Notes: a model not told the origin generated them from the letters alone. Counted from the stretch's first letter, positions 25,671 to 35,695 are shown. The stretch is DNA of 64,000 nt from an uncultured Clostridia bacterium (GCA_947589385.1 CANPZW010000005.1:51099-115098), one strand, 5' to 3'. A program made the numbers and translations.

Positions 25671-25696
25671 TTCAAAGTATAGGGTTTACTTTGAAA
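25671..25696 (-). repeat. Right inverted repeat (recombination site) of the invertible segment
   Basis: This is the exact reverse complement of the left site, with core TAGGGTT on the plus strand. Because the arms are palindromic, only the core direction decides that recombination gives inversion and not deletion. Confidence 0.9.
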
Positions 25697-25763
25697 AAAT
25701 TTTAACATTATTTGGCAAAGCTAATACATTTATTCATAAATATAAAGCGTATAGGAGGTTAAG

Positions 25764-28526
25764 ATGAATTCGATAAAGAAATTGTCAATCTCGCTAATGG
25801 TTGCGGCTTGTACAGCTTGCTTTATATTCGGAATTGCAGGCTGTGAACCCGACAACGGAAAAGATACTATCGAACATGTACATAGCTTTTCCGAAGAATG
25901 GATGTCCGATACAACCGAGCATTGGCACGAGGCGACGTGCGAGCATACCGACGAAAAGGGCAGTGTGGGAACGCATATCGATGAGGACAACAACGGCAAA
26001 TGCGACGTTTGCGATTACACAATGCAAACCGGGGAAGCGCATACCCATACGTTTGACAGAAGCCATTGGGAACACGACGCGAACACCCATTGGCATGCGG
26101 CAACCTGCAGCGATACTACCGAAAGACAAGACGAAGCCCCCCATATTGACGAAGACGATAATCAAGCGTGCGACGTTTGCGAAGAATACGTGCCCCATAC
26201 CCATAAATTCAGCGAGACGGAATGGGAATTTGACCTCGATAACCACTGGCGGCCCGCAACTTGCACTGATACAAACGAAAAAGGTAGCGAAGCCGAACAC
26301 AATTTTGACAACGGCGGCGTATGCGAGTGCGGATTAAAGGAAGTAGAAAAGCAGGCTTATAACTCTTTAATAGACTACAAAATCCTTGATGGGGAAGAAA
26401 ACGATTTTTACACCTGGCTTACGGGTTTAAAAGCGGACGGGAAAGCGGTGCGGGTAACCGAAAAAAGCGACATAGTTTATGACCATAACGGGAATGTTGA
26501 GGTCGTATATGTAGCCGAAAGAACGATAAAAGTAAAAGCGACGATAGACGGCGGCAATGGTTTGGAGCACGTTTGGTTTAAAGTTGCAAATACTTCCGCT
26601 TCCGAAACCGACGAACATAACACCAACGCTTTGGGTGTAGGAGAGACGGGCGCGGACGGCGTTGCCACAATAACTTTCAAACCCGCCGGCTACACTACAT
26701 ATAAAATAATGCTTGCCGAAGCAAAAGACGTTGCCGCACTTGTAGGCGGCGAAGAAGCCGACATAAAGGTTATGCCCAACAGATATTCCGTTAAAAATTC
26801 CTCGGCGGGCAAAGGCGAAGTTGGTGATATTGCGGTAGGAGAAACGGACGAAACAGGCACCGACGATATTACGGGAACGCTTGACTTTAAATACGACGTA
26901 AGTTGGGCGGCTTCCGACAAACAGATGTTGCCTTACGAGCGGCGTTATGATGATGAAGTAGCCGGCACCGGTGGACCGAAAGAATACGGAAAAGAATACA
27001 ATTTCACTGCAACGGGCGGCAAAATTTTCGATTATCTGCTGTTTTCACCCGCGCATAAGTACGATTGGAATGCGGGTAGCACTTCGGAAGATTTCGATAA
27101 AATAACCGAAAATTTCAAAAACGCGGCTTCGGGCGAATACGAAATTTCGTTCACCGCAGAGGGCGACGATAGCGCGCGCTTGTACTATTGGGGCGAAATC
27201 GACGATTTATCCCTGGGGCAAAAAGAATCAGACGATTCGCCTTCCAACTCATATGTCACGTCTGTTTCGGGTACAAAACCCGCCGGCTCGACTATTGCCG
27301 ACAAGGCGTTCACTGGCGAAAACAAAGTTTTAGTCACAATAAAGCCCGAAAGAGGTTTGGTGGATTTCCAACTCGGCATAATATGCGAAAACGCTTGTCT
27401 AGTTAAGATAACCGTTAAAAGACTGGGTGATTATGTGGCATTGGAAACGGGTGGTGTCCTTACAGTCGGCGAAAATACCAACGGCGGGAAAGGATATACT
27501 CTTAACGGCAGTGAGGATAACAATGGCGTAACTGCGTTTACGCTTCAAGATGTAGAGCCGGGTTTATATTATCTTACCGTAGGTACGGGCAAAACTATCG
27601 GTGCCTACAAGGCTTATTGTAGGTCGAGCGAAAAAACTATCCTTTATGAAGACGGGAAGTATAAGGGCGTAGTTCGCGTAAATGAGGGCGACACTACCTT
27701 ATATTTGCAGTACGGTTTACGAGGCACTGGTAAGAGAGACTCAATATCATTAGAGAAGTATGTAGCTCCCACTGTGGGATTAGAAACTTCTTGGATTCCC
27801 GCTTCGGGAAAGGATTGTGAAGACATCGAAATAGGCTTTGACGGTGCGGTAAGTCCCGGGCAGTACAGAATGGAAATATCTACTTTCGGATATGAGACCG
27901 GATATTCGGGCGGGGGAACATCCGATGGCTTTTATGCAATTGTTAAAGTGGGAAGCAGAAGTTATCAGACGTCTCTACGGGCTAAATATTTTGCTGACCA
28001 GTCATCCGGTGCCTTGGCTAACGAATGTGAGTATAATCCGGCGGTAATAGAGATAAAAGCGGGCGAAACACTTAACCTTCATGTCACTACGCCGCAGATA
28101 CAAGGTTTCTCCGCAAAAGTAAAACTTGTGGCTTATGGCGGCGTTGCTGTTGGCGATGTGATAACAATTGACCGACCTGAGAAAAGTTCGAAAGTTGAAA
28201 GATACACTTTTACCGCGTCATCTGCCGGAACATATAAGATTACTTTGAATTTGATTGAACAGTATTTCCATGGCAACACCTCTAAACCCGAAAAGTTTAC
28301 CGATGGCGACCTTTCTACACTGGACGTAAAGGACGAAACACATAACAGCATGATTATCACGCACACAAGAGCGCAAGGTTATACTGGTGCTCCGATTGAA
28401 GACCCTGTGCGGACCCTTTCGGGAACATTCACAATGGAGGAAGGCGGAAGTATCATACTTGCGATTAGTACGACTTTATCAAGTGAGCTAATGAAATTCA
28501 GTTTTACGATAGAATTTGTTGAATAA
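25764..28526 (+). CDS. Large surface lipoprotein with His/Cys repeats, under the invertible promoter
   Basis: This 920-residue protein has a lipoprotein signal ending in GIAGC (Cys27). Three tandem His/Cys-rich units follow (about residues 38-195). Each has a HWH-x-ATC-type core and a CDVC or CECG pair. Such units recur in Clostridia surface proteins and look metal-binding. The rest is a series of beta-rich domains (for example TGGKIFDYLLFSP and QDVEPGLYYLTVGTGKTIG) resembling adhesin or carbohydrate-binding folds. No enzyme motif was found. A TAGGAGG site precedes the ATG. It is the first gene downstream of the switch, so its expression should be phase-variable. Confidence 0.8.
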   Translation: MNSIKKLSISLMVAACTACFIFGIAGCEPDNGKDTIEHVHSFSEEWMSDTTEHWHEATCEHTDEKGSVGTHIDEDNNGKCDVCDYTMQTGEAHTHTFDRSHWEHDANTHWHAATCSDTTERQDEAPHIDEDDNQACDVCEEYVPHTHKFSETEWEFDLDNHWRPATCTDTNEKGSEAEHNFDNGGVCECGLKEVEKQAYNSLIDYKILDGEENDFYTWLTGLKADGKAVRVTEKSDIVYDHNGNVEVVYVAERTIKVKATIDGGNGLEHVWFKVANTSASETDEHNTNALGVGETGADGVATITFKPAGYTTYKIMLAEAKDVAALVGGEEADIKVMPNRYSVKNSSAGKGEVGDIAVGETDETGTDDITGTLDFKYDVSWAASDKQMLPYERRYDDEVAGTGGPKEYGKEYNFTATGGKIFDYLLFSPAHKYDWNAGSTSEDFDKITENFKNAASGEYEISFTAEGDDSARLYYWGEIDDLSLGQKESDDSPSNSYVTSVSGTKPAGSTIADKAFTGENKVLVTIKPERGLVDFQLGIICENACLVKITVKRLGDYVALETGGVLTVGENTNGGKGYTLNGSEDNNGVTAFTLQDVEPGLYYLTVGTGKTIGAYKAYCRSSEKTILYEDGKYKGVVRVNEGDTTLYLQYGLRGTGKRDSISLEKYVAPTVGLETSWIPASGKDCEDIEIGFDGAVSPGQYRMEISTFGYETGYSGGGTSDGFYAIVKVGSRSYQTSLRAKYFADQSSGALANECEYNPAVIEIKAGETLNLHVTTPQIQGFSAKVKLVAYGGVAVGDVITIDRPEKSSKVERYTFTASSAGTYKITLNLIEQYFHGNTSKPEKFTDGDLSTLDVKDETHNSMIITHTRAQGYTGAPIEDPVRTLSGTFTMEEGGSIILAISTTLSSELMKFSFTIEFVE

Positions 28527-28583
28527 GTTTTTATTTGAAGGCGGCGCCATATATGGCGACTAAAATATTAGGAGGAGTTTTTT

Positions 28584-31500
28584 ATGAAAAAAACTCGAAC
28601 AAAAACCCTGGCTGTCGTAGCCCTCACATCGGCTATGACCGCCTGCGTAGCCGGAGGAATTGGTTACGCGAAGTTAAACCACGCAGTATTTGCATCTGCG
28701 GATACTGCAAATTACTATGCGGAAAGGAGTAACGTCTTTTCCGGGACAGGTACGCTGACGCAGACGGAGTCGGCAACCTTTGCGCTCACGGGCGTAAAGG
28801 CGGGACAGTATTCGGTGACGGTGGAAATCACACACACCGAGGGCACTTCCCAAGACTGGTTCTATCTGTCGGCAACGGGAAACGGTGAAGCGGTGTTCCT
28901 TAACGAAGGTACCGAAACCGAAGGCAATCCCAAATATTATGGGGTTGTAAACGTTGACGAGAACGGCACTCTTACAATTTCCTCCACCTCGCCGAACACA
29001 TTGTCCGTAAGCGTAACGCTCGAGAATCTCTTTATGAGCGAGGGGAACGGATATAGTCTCGGCAATGTATTGATTCCGACGGACGGAATGAATGCTCTTG
29101 ATGTAGAGATTCGTGACACTACTGCAAAGACCTTTACCGTTCAGATTGACCTTGGCGACCGTATTTTAACAGACGAAGAAACGTTAACGGCAGAAATAAA
29201 TGATGCAAGCGCAGAATTGGTTGCTCAAACCGCAGACCTTGCAATCTACTCGGCAACGATAACACTTCCTACAACGGTTGAAACTGCAACGAGCTTGACT
29301 ATCGAATCGACAATAGTAGCGTCCGAGGGTGAAAGCGTAGTAGGTTCAATTACCTTATTCCCTCTCGGCACGGCTACACCCATAACTGATAAAACCGCAA
29401 CGGCTACAAATGTGCCCGTTTGGGAAACTGCAATATTCTCATATACGCCTTCCGAAACGTCTTATCAGACGGTTGCAATAACCTCGACGGCAAGTCCTTT
29501 ATATACCTCAACGACCGTAAGCACAGTCGCGGGTACTTTTAGCGGCTCGCCCGTTGCCGGCGAAGATTATCCCGTATATCTCGAAGCGAATACTACATAT
29601 TACTTTGAAGTAACGCTTTTGGGAACGGATGAACAGGGCGAAGACGTAGGATATACGAGCGCAGACCTTACCATAACTCTTAAAGACTGGGAACGTCCCA
29701 CAATAGAAGTAGGCGGTTCGTACGCTTTACCTGTAACCACCGCGGACGAAACTCCCGAGATGTTTACTTTGACAGCGGCAGAGGGTACCTATGACCTTAC
29801 CATTACCGAAGTTCCTTTCGACTATTATATTTACGGCATTACAGTCACAGCGCATATAACTTATGCCGCTGGAACCCCTGCGGTTCAAGAGGTAGTTTTG
29901 GATTCGGATCATAACTATTCCGCGTCGGTTGAAATTGCCGCTAATGCAGAGAGTATTTATTTTACAACTTCTCAAAATAGCCGTTCGGTAATCCGTGTAA
30001 GTTTGACCGTACCCGAAGTTCTACATTACATAGTACCGGGTGAGTCCACCGATATCACCGTTCCCGCTAACGGCTCGATAACATACTTTATCGAAGCCGC
30101 GCCGTCAGGCGTTTATTCGCTCAATTTGACGAAAACTTCGTCGAGCGTTTCCGTTATGGTCGGTGACGTTACCATAATCCCCGCTGGCAAGACCATGGGC
30201 GGTTTTGTAGTGCAGTACGCAGGAAACGATTTCGGCATAACTTTTGTGAACAGCAGCGATGCGGAAGTTGAAATTACCGCGATGGTTGCGGCCGAAGCCC
30301 AAGACACAACCATACAGCTTAATGAAGGTAAAACCATTACGTTGGCCGCAAATCAGAGACAGGCGTTCTTTATGTATAGCCTTGCGGCAGGTGATTTTAC
30401 GTTGAGCATTACTCCTGCAACAACAACCGGAATTGCGCTTGAAGTTGACGGCGTACCTGTAACCTTAACCGACGGAGAGGCTATAATAACCATTTCGGAG
30501 GTACAGGATGCAAATGGGCTTGTAAACTTCACGTTTGAAAATACCGGAGATGAGTCCGTTACTTTCACCGTTACGGTTACGCCCGAACACATGGTAAATG
30601 TAGGCGAGGAATTTGAAATTACGGTTGCCGGATACTACAATTATGTTGCATATTATGTAGGAGGATTTAAAGCCAACACCGAATACTACATGGTACTCGA
30701 CCTTCCCGAAGGCGTTTCCGCTACCGTATCTCAGAACGGCGAAGAATTCGTTTACTACGGAAATGCCATTGGTGTGTTCACCGCGGATAGCAACGGTTAT
30801 ATAACGATGAGATTCAGTATATATGCCTATGGCGATTTTACTACGGTTAGGGCGTATATTGATGAATATGAAGCAAGTACGGAAAAAACTATGACTTTGA
30901 ATACCGCTACTAACATAACGGTAGAGAAATACTATACAACTTACACTCTTAACCTTACACAAGGTGTGTATTATATCAGCGTTTTGGGCGATGTGGAAGC
31001 GACCATTAACGGAACGCTTGTTTCGAATTCCATTTCGTATTATGTTGACGCCGCCGAAGGTCAAGTGGTAACGGTAAGAGTTACGTTTATCAACTTCACC
31101 GGCACTATCGCTACGGCTACCGCCACGGTTGTAACCGACGTAATGAACGTCGGCGAAGAAAAGACCGTAACTCTCGCGGCAGATTCTTCCAATGTTTACG
31201 GCATAGACCTTGAAAGGGGTGTGTTCACTTTATCTCTTTCCGAGAATGAGAACGTTGAAGTACGGTTTGACGGCGTGGTAGTTGCACCCGAAAACGGTAC
31301 TTACAGGTTGGATGTTACTATGAGCGGCGGTCATACCTTGACTTTCGTGAACACGGGTGCTTCCGAAGTTTCTTTCACGGCGACAGTTACTCCCAACAAT
31401 CTCTTAACGCTTGGTGAGGAAGAAGAAATTACGCTCGGAGCCGGAAGTAGTGAAAATTACTACATTGACCTTGAAGCGGGTTCGTACACTGTAACTCTTA

Positions 31501-31667
31501 CCTTTGCTGACGGTTCTGAGATTGAAGTTTACTTTGAGGATGAGCAGATTGTTTATTCAGGTGAAAACTTCGGTACTCTTACTATAGTGAATAGTGGCTA
31601 TAATGTTTTGACTTTCGTTAATTTGGCTGATACAGAAGTTACTTTCACTGTTATAGTAACTAGATAA
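28584..31667 (+). CDS. Secreted repeat-rich surface protein
   Basis: This 1,027-residue protein has a signal peptide (about residues 1-38, cleavage near VFASADT). The rest is almost entirely beta-sandwich repeats. Several units share a pattern of GEEKTVTL, a YxxDLExGxYTxTL segment and TLTFVNTxxxEVTFTVTV. This recalls bacterial pre-peptidase C-terminal (PPC-like) domains, and the copies at about 840-1025 are closely similar. No LPxTG anchor or C-terminal membrane helix is seen, so its attachment is unknown. An AGGAGG site precedes the ATG. It lies 57 bp after the first lipoprotein, and a small GCCAT/ATGGC hairpin between them lacks a T-tract, so co-transcription is likely. Confidence 0.78.
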   Translation: MKKTRTKTLAVVALTSAMTACVAGGIGYAKLNHAVFASADTANYYAERSNVFSGTGTLTQTESATFALTGVKAGQYSVTVEITHTEGTSQDWFYLSATGNGEAVFLNEGTETEGNPKYYGVVNVDENGTLTISSTSPNTLSVSVTLENLFMSEGNGYSLGNVLIPTDGMNALDVEIRDTTAKTFTVQIDLGDRILTDEETLTAEINDASAELVAQTADLAIYSATITLPTTVETATSLTIESTIVASEGESVVGSITLFPLGTATPITDKTATATNVPVWETAIFSYTPSETSYQTVAITSTASPLYTSTTVSTVAGTFSGSPVAGEDYPVYLEANTTYYFEVTLLGTDEQGEDVGYTSADLTITLKDWERPTIEVGGSYALPVTTADETPEMFTLTAAEGTYDLTITEVPFDYYIYGITVTAHITYAAGTPAVQEVVLDSDHNYSASVEIAANAESIYFTTSQNSRSVIRVSLTVPEVLHYIVPGESTDITVPANGSITYFIEAAPSGVYSLNLTKTSSSVSVMVGDVTIIPAGKTMGGFVVQYAGNDFGITFVNSSDAEVEITAMVAAEAQDTTIQLNEGKTITLAANQRQAFFMYSLAAGDFTLSITPATTTGIALEVDGVPVTLTDGEAIITISEVQDANGLVNFTFENTGDESVTFTVTVTPEHMVNVGEEFEITVAGYYNYVAYYVGGFKANTEYYMVLDLPEGVSATVSQNGEEFVYYGNAIGVFTADSNGYITMRFSIYAYGDFTTVRAYIDEYEASTEKTMTLNTATNITVEKYYTTYTLNLTQGVYYISVLGDVEATINGTLVSNSISYYVDAAEGQVVTVRVTFINFTGTIATATATVVTDVMNVGEEKTVTLAADSSNVYGIDLERGVFTLSLSENENVEVRFDGVVVAPENGTYRLDVTMSGGHTLTFVNTGASEVSFTATVTPNNLLTLGEEEEITLGAGSSENYYIDLEAGSYTVTLTFADGSEIEVYFEDEQIVYSGENFGTLTIVNSGYNVLTFVNLADTEVTFTVIVTR

Positions 31668-31674
31668 AGAATTA

Positions 31675-31728
31675 AACCAAACCTCGGTTTACCGCTTCGG
31701 CGGTAAACCGTGCGCTTGGTTTTCTTTT
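31675..31728 (+). terminator. Long hairpin after the repeat-rich surface protein
   Basis: CGGTTTACCG-CTTCGG-CGGTAAACCG is nested inside AACCAA/TTGGTT arms and followed by TTTTCTTTT. Confidence 0.75.
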
Positions 31729-31765
31729 AATACCCCAAAAAATAAAAAAGTGGAGGTTAAAAATA

Positions 31766-32986
31766 GTGGGTAAAAAAAGTAAACTTGCCGCATTGGTAGC
31801 GGGCGCAAGTCTGCTGCTTGGTACTTTCGGTTTGACCGCATGCGCTCCCGAAAACGATGATAAAACGGGCAACAGAGTTCCCGAAGATATATATGCAATC
31901 TATATCGCTTATGCAGAGACCGCGGGAGAGGATGCTATGACCTATGACGAATGGTATGCACATCTTCTTGAAACCGCCAAAGGCGATAAGGGTGATGACG
32001 GTAAAAGTGCCTATGACATATGGAAAGAAAACGGTCATAGCGGAACGGAAGCCGAATTCCTTGAATGGCTGAAAGGCGGCAAGGGCGATGACGGCAAGAG
32101 CGCGTATGACATATGGAAAGAGCAAGACGGCAACGCCGAAAAAACAGAAGCTGAGTTCGTTGAATGGCTGAAAGGAGATAAAGGCGACGACGGCGACGAA
32201 GGTCCGAAAGGTGAAGCGGGAACAAAGTGGTTCACGGGTGAAGATGATGAGCCTTCCGCAGACCTCGGCGCGGAAGGCGATTTTTATTTAAATACCAAAA
32301 CGTTCGACCTTTGGACTAAAATTAAGGATTCCGGTTGGACTAAACTTGGTTGCATAAAAGGCGCGGACGCTGGTAGTGAAGCATCTCCTCAATATAAAGT
32401 GGTTAAAGATTTCGGACCAAAGACTATAAGTACAGAAGAAGTGCCGCTTGACTTGAATGAGGTTGATAACGGCACTTATTTTTTAGTCGTTGAAAGTGAT
32501 AGTGCGGCAGTAGCCAACAATTTAATGTGTAATCTTGATGCTAAACGTGACTATGATATGTACTGTCCTTTATCCCAAAGCTATAAAAGTGTTGTATTAA
32601 AAGGCGATGGTTCAGCGTTAAAACTTAAAGCCACTCAAAGTGTAACAGGAAATGTAAAACTTGTTGAATATTCGGCACCTACGATTAAAGCAGGCGAAAC
32701 TTGTGAAATTCCTTTACTGAATAGAAACTATGGTTATTTGCCAATTAATGTTGAGTCGTCTTTAATCGGGAAAAAAGTAAAAGTTACAATTCGTAGCTCG
32801 CTTGCCGTTGTAATTTGTCAATCTAATGATAAGCATACAAGTTTTGGTTCAATTACTGCTGATGCGGAAGATAAAACATTATATGTTAAAGAAATAACAA
32901 TTCCTGATGGAATGGATGCATTGTGCTTTGCAACATCAGCAACTAATTGTGCTAATGTGACTGTAAAAATTGAGATAGTCGATTAA
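31766..32986 (+). CDS. Lipoprotein with collagen-like GDDG repeats
   Basis: This 406-residue lipoprotein starts at a GTG (31766) with a GGAGG site. Its signal ends in GLTAC (Cys26). Residues about 65-150 contain tandem units of GDDGKSAYDIWKE with TEAEFLEWLKG, passing into short GxxGxxG stretches (GDDGDEGPKGEAG). Such units are common in Bacillota surface proteins. The C-terminal half is beta-rich and resembles the C-terminal domains of the neighbouring surface proteins. No enzymatic signature was found. A strong terminator follows. Confidence 0.78.
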   Translation: MGKKSKLAALVAGASLLLGTFGLTACAPENDDKTGNRVPEDIYAIYIAYAETAGEDAMTYDEWYAHLLETAKGDKGDDGKSAYDIWKENGHSGTEAEFLEWLKGGKGDDGKSAYDIWKEQDGNAEKTEAEFVEWLKGDKGDDGDEGPKGEAGTKWFTGEDDEPSADLGAEGDFYLNTKTFDLWTKIKDSGWTKLGCIKGADAGSEASPQYKVVKDFGPKTISTEEVPLDLNEVDNGTYFLVVESDSAAVANNLMCNLDAKRDYDMYCPLSQSYKSVVLKGDGSALKLKATQSVTGNVKLVEYSAPTIKAGETCEIPLLNRNYGYLPINVESSLIGKKVKVTIRSSLAVVICQSNDKHTSFGSITADAEDKTLYVKEITIPDGMDALCFATSATNCANVTVKIEIVD

Positions 32987-33015
32987 GTTTTCATAGCTTT
33001 ATTCCTTTTTAAACT

Positions 33016-33051
33016 TTCCCGTTTGCCGAAAACGGCAAACGGGAATTTTTT
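33016..33051 (+). terminator. Intrinsic terminator
   Basis: TTCCCGTTTGCCG-AAAA-CGGCAAACGGGAA is followed by six Ts. It ends transcription after the collagen-like lipoprotein. Confidence 0.9.
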
Positions 33052-33081
33052 AGGAAGCATATTAATAATTAAGGAGTTAAA

Positions 33082-35460
33082 ATGCGATTATTATGCAAAA
33101 AATTTATACTGTTGCTTTTTCCGTTGGTTTTAATTTTTGCCGCAATGGGGCTTGTCGCATGTAACGGCGGCGGCGAAACGCACAATGTTACGGTTAATTC
33201 AAATTTGCCGTTGACTGCGCCGCAAATTGAGCTTGCGGAAAACGTAATCAGTTGGACTGCCGTTGAAAATGCGGGTAAGTACGAAGTTTATGAAAACAAT
33301 TCGAGAATCAATGTGCAAACCGAAACTTCGTTCACAATCTCCCAAACGGCAGTTGGAACATACAAATACAGAATCAGAGCGTTGAGCGCGGACAAAAATC
33401 ACAGTTCGAGCAAATTATCGAACGAAGTGGTTTACACCGTTAAAGGCAAGATACAGCTTGCCGCGCCGCAGGTTTCAATAGACGAAGCCGCCAAAACGGT
33501 AAGTTGGGCCGCCGTTGAAAAAGCGGACGGCTACAAGGTTCTTGAAAACGGCGAAATCGTATCTTCGCAGACTGAAACTTCTTATACGATTACCCATACC
33601 GAAACGGGAAAGTATAAGTACACGGTTATAGCCACGAGCGCGAGCGAGGATTACAGCGAAAGCAGATCCTCTAACGAAGTGACCTATATAATAAGCGAAC
33701 AGCTTGCCACGCCGCACATAGAGCTTGACGAGGCGACCAAAACGATAAGTTGGACGGCTGTGGAACACGCCAATACTTATTTCATTTACGAAGACGGATA
33801 TGTTATCGAAGCTTCGTGGGACAGCACTTCGTATGTAATTGAACAGACAATAGTGGGAGAGCATACCTATTGCATTACTGCGTTGGGAGATGATTCCTCT
33901 GTTTACAAAATGTCCGAAAAATCCAATACCGTTACCTATGTCATTGAACCCACCGTGCTTGCAACGCCGGACGGTCTGAAAGAGGAAAGGGATTTACAAG
34001 GTCATGTTACGCTTGTATGGAACGAAGTAGAGGGTGCGGGCGGTTATGTCATTTATGAGAATAACCGAAAAATTGAAAAGAGGTGGACAGATTCCGCTTA
34101 TCCCATAACCCATGTGGAAGCCGACACCTATGAATATAAGGTGCAGGCAATTCCCGCCCGCGACGACAAGCAATATCTCGAAAGCGGTATATCCGAGCCT
34201 ATCGAAATAACGATAGAGGACAACAGAACCCAACTTTCCGAGCCGAAGAATTTTAGAATCGAAACCCGCGAATTTTATTATAAAGACTCGCAAGGAAACA
34301 TTATTCCCGGTACTGTGCCTGTATCTTATGAATGTCTTGTTTGGGATGAGGTTGCAAACGCGGAGAATTATCTTGTATATGAAAGCGGTAAGCGCGTGTA
34401 CAGCACAACCGAGACATATATTGAGATTGGAAAGCAATTTAGCGAGCCTAGAAAATATAAATTCCAAGTAAAGGCGGTTGCACATGGTACGCTATATAAA
34501 TCGAGCGAATTGAGTGAAGTCTTTGATGATTTTAAAATCGATGTTGAAAATATAAAATATACGGTTAGGCTTAATGTTGACGCGGCTTCCCGCTTTTCGC
34601 AGTCCGTGCAAGTGGGCTTGTTCCCGCAAGATAATAACGGATTGCCCGCGCAAACTGTTCCGATTGGCGGTACAACAAGAAATTTAACTACAACCGAGCC
34701 TGCGGAGATAGAATATAACAACGCCATAAGCTATGTAGCGAAAATCATCAACTTGCCTGCGGGTTACTATGCTACAGAGGTAAGGCTTTCAGCTATGAAT
34801 CCCGAGGGAACAATATATGTTTATAATTCTACTTCGGATGTATTCAGTGTCTCGAATAGTAATTCTGTAAATATAAAGATAGCAAATGAGCCGCAGAGCA
34901 AGTTATTTATACCAAACGAAGCAGGGCAATACACAATAAGCACTACCGAAACCAAAGAAATGACAATCGGCGTAGGCGCAAGCGCAAGGACGGCGATAGA
35001 TACTGGAAACGGGCTTACAATGTTTACGTTTTCGGCAGACGCCAATGAAGCTGTATTGATTTCGGTTAATAGCCCTGAAATCGGTGCATACAGATTCACT
35101 ATTGAAAGAGGTGCAAAAACGCCTTCGTTAAAAATAGGCACGGAACGCGGAGATAATGCAAACGTCATATCGGGTGATATGCAATCGGTGGAATATTCGC
35201 TTAATTTATCGACAGATACGGAATATATTTTCAATTTCTCACCAATGTATTTGGGCCCCGACCGCTTTGCGACGGTGACTATCAACCCCGACACAGTCAA
35301 TGAAGAAGTCTATGAATTTGACGGCGGATATGAATATGAAAAGCACATATTCATAAAAGCGGGTCAAAATATCAAGATTCGGGTTGATATAATTGGTACG
35401 ACGACGGACGAAACGATGTCCAACGTTTATTTCAGCGTATTTCCGTTGACAGAAGACTAG
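33082..35460 (+). CDS. Lipoprotein with fibronectin type III-like repeats
   Basis: This 792-residue lipoprotein has a signal ending in GLVAC (Cys27). Four or five Fn3-like repeats of about 85-100 residues follow. Each begins with LAxPxIxLxE, has (V/I)SWTAVExAxxYxVYE in the middle and ends with YKYxIxAxS. The C-terminal third is a different beta-rich domain like those of the neighbouring proteins. It is probably an adhesin or glycan-binding surface protein. A terminator upstream suggests its own promoter or read-through control. An AAGGAG site precedes the ATG. Confidence 0.8.
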   Translation: MRLLCKKFILLLFPLVLIFAAMGLVACNGGGETHNVTVNSNLPLTAPQIELAENVISWTAVENAGKYEVYENNSRINVQTETSFTISQTAVGTYKYRIRALSADKNHSSSKLSNEVVYTVKGKIQLAAPQVSIDEAAKTVSWAAVEKADGYKVLENGEIVSSQTETSYTITHTETGKYKYTVIATSASEDYSESRSSNEVTYIISEQLATPHIELDEATKTISWTAVEHANTYFIYEDGYVIEASWDSTSYVIEQTIVGEHTYCITALGDDSSVYKMSEKSNTVTYVIEPTVLATPDGLKEERDLQGHVTLVWNEVEGAGGYVIYENNRKIEKRWTDSAYPITHVEADTYEYKVQAIPARDDKQYLESGISEPIEITIEDNRTQLSEPKNFRIETREFYYKDSQGNIIPGTVPVSYECLVWDEVANAENYLVYESGKRVYSTTETYIEIGKQFSEPRKYKFQVKAVAHGTLYKSSELSEVFDDFKIDVENIKYTVRLNVDAASRFSQSVQVGLFPQDNNGLPAQTVPIGGTTRNLTTTEPAEIEYNNAISYVAKIINLPAGYYATEVRLSAMNPEGTIYVYNSTSDVFSVSNSNSVNIKIANEPQSKLFIPNEAGQYTISTTETKEMTIGVGASARTAIDTGNGLTMFTFSADANEAVLISVNSPEIGAYRFTIERGAKTPSLKIGTERGDNANVISGDMQSVEYSLNLSTDTEYIFNFSPMYLGPDRFATVTINPDTVNEEVYEFDGGYEYEKHIFIKAGQNIKIRVDIIGTTTDETMSNVYFSVFPLTED

Positions 35461-35547
35461 ATATTTCTTACCTCCTTTTTTTCGGCGGTATTTGTACATG
35501 TGCCGCCGACGGCACTATGTGGATTTACGAATTTCCATACATAAAAA

Positions 35548-35572
35548 GGCGGCGGAACCCCATTCCGCCGCC
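35548..35572 (-). terminator. Hairpin, terminator-like on the minus strand
   Basis: GGCGGCGGAA-CCCCA-TTCCGCCGCC is preceded by AAAAA on plus, so a T-run follows it on the minus strand. Confidence 0.5.
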
Positions 35573-35594
35573 CGTGCCGCAGAGTTTATCGCAA

Positions 35595-35692
35595 TAAACG
35601 TCATGTTGTTCCCATTCACGACGTTTATTTCGGACGTTTAGAGAATCTAACACTTATAACCATATAAAGCGTCGCCAACGCATATAAACGTC
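35595..35692. repeat. Four copies of TAAACGTC in alternating orientation
   Basis: The octamer occurs at 35595-35602 (+), 35620-35627 (-), 35633-35640 (-) and 35685-35692 (+), with a degenerate fifth near 35664. The first pair and the last pair each form an inverted repeat. They could be binding sites for an element regulator or replication protein. Confidence 0.5.
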
Positions 35693-35695
35693 CGA

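Larger units (their letters stand above)
25523..25696. promoter_or_regulatory. Invertible promoter segment (phase-variation switch)
   Basis: Two identical recombination sites in opposite orientation enclose about 122 bp that hold an outward promoter. In the sequenced orientation the promoter points at the surface-protein genes starting at 25764, the ON state. Inversion would aim it at the 3' end of the recombinase and at the leftward terminator. The layout (recombinase gene, invertible promoter, surface proteins) matches known phase-variable switches in gut bacteria; recombination itself has not been shown. Confidence 0.85.

Noticed and set aside
25523-25696. CRISPR-like or transposon-end interpretation of the paired repeats
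   Set aside because: Only two copies, in inverted orientation, with a palindromic arm-core-arm form and a promoter inside; no transposase or spacer array.
25794-26337. Overlapping ORFs on both strands within the first lipoprotein
   Set aside because: They mirror the His/Cys repeats of the real gene and lack ribosome sites.
28540-28556. Small GCCAT/ATGGC hairpin after the first lipoprotein as a terminator
   Set aside because: No T-tract follows and the next ribosome site is close, so read-through is more likely.
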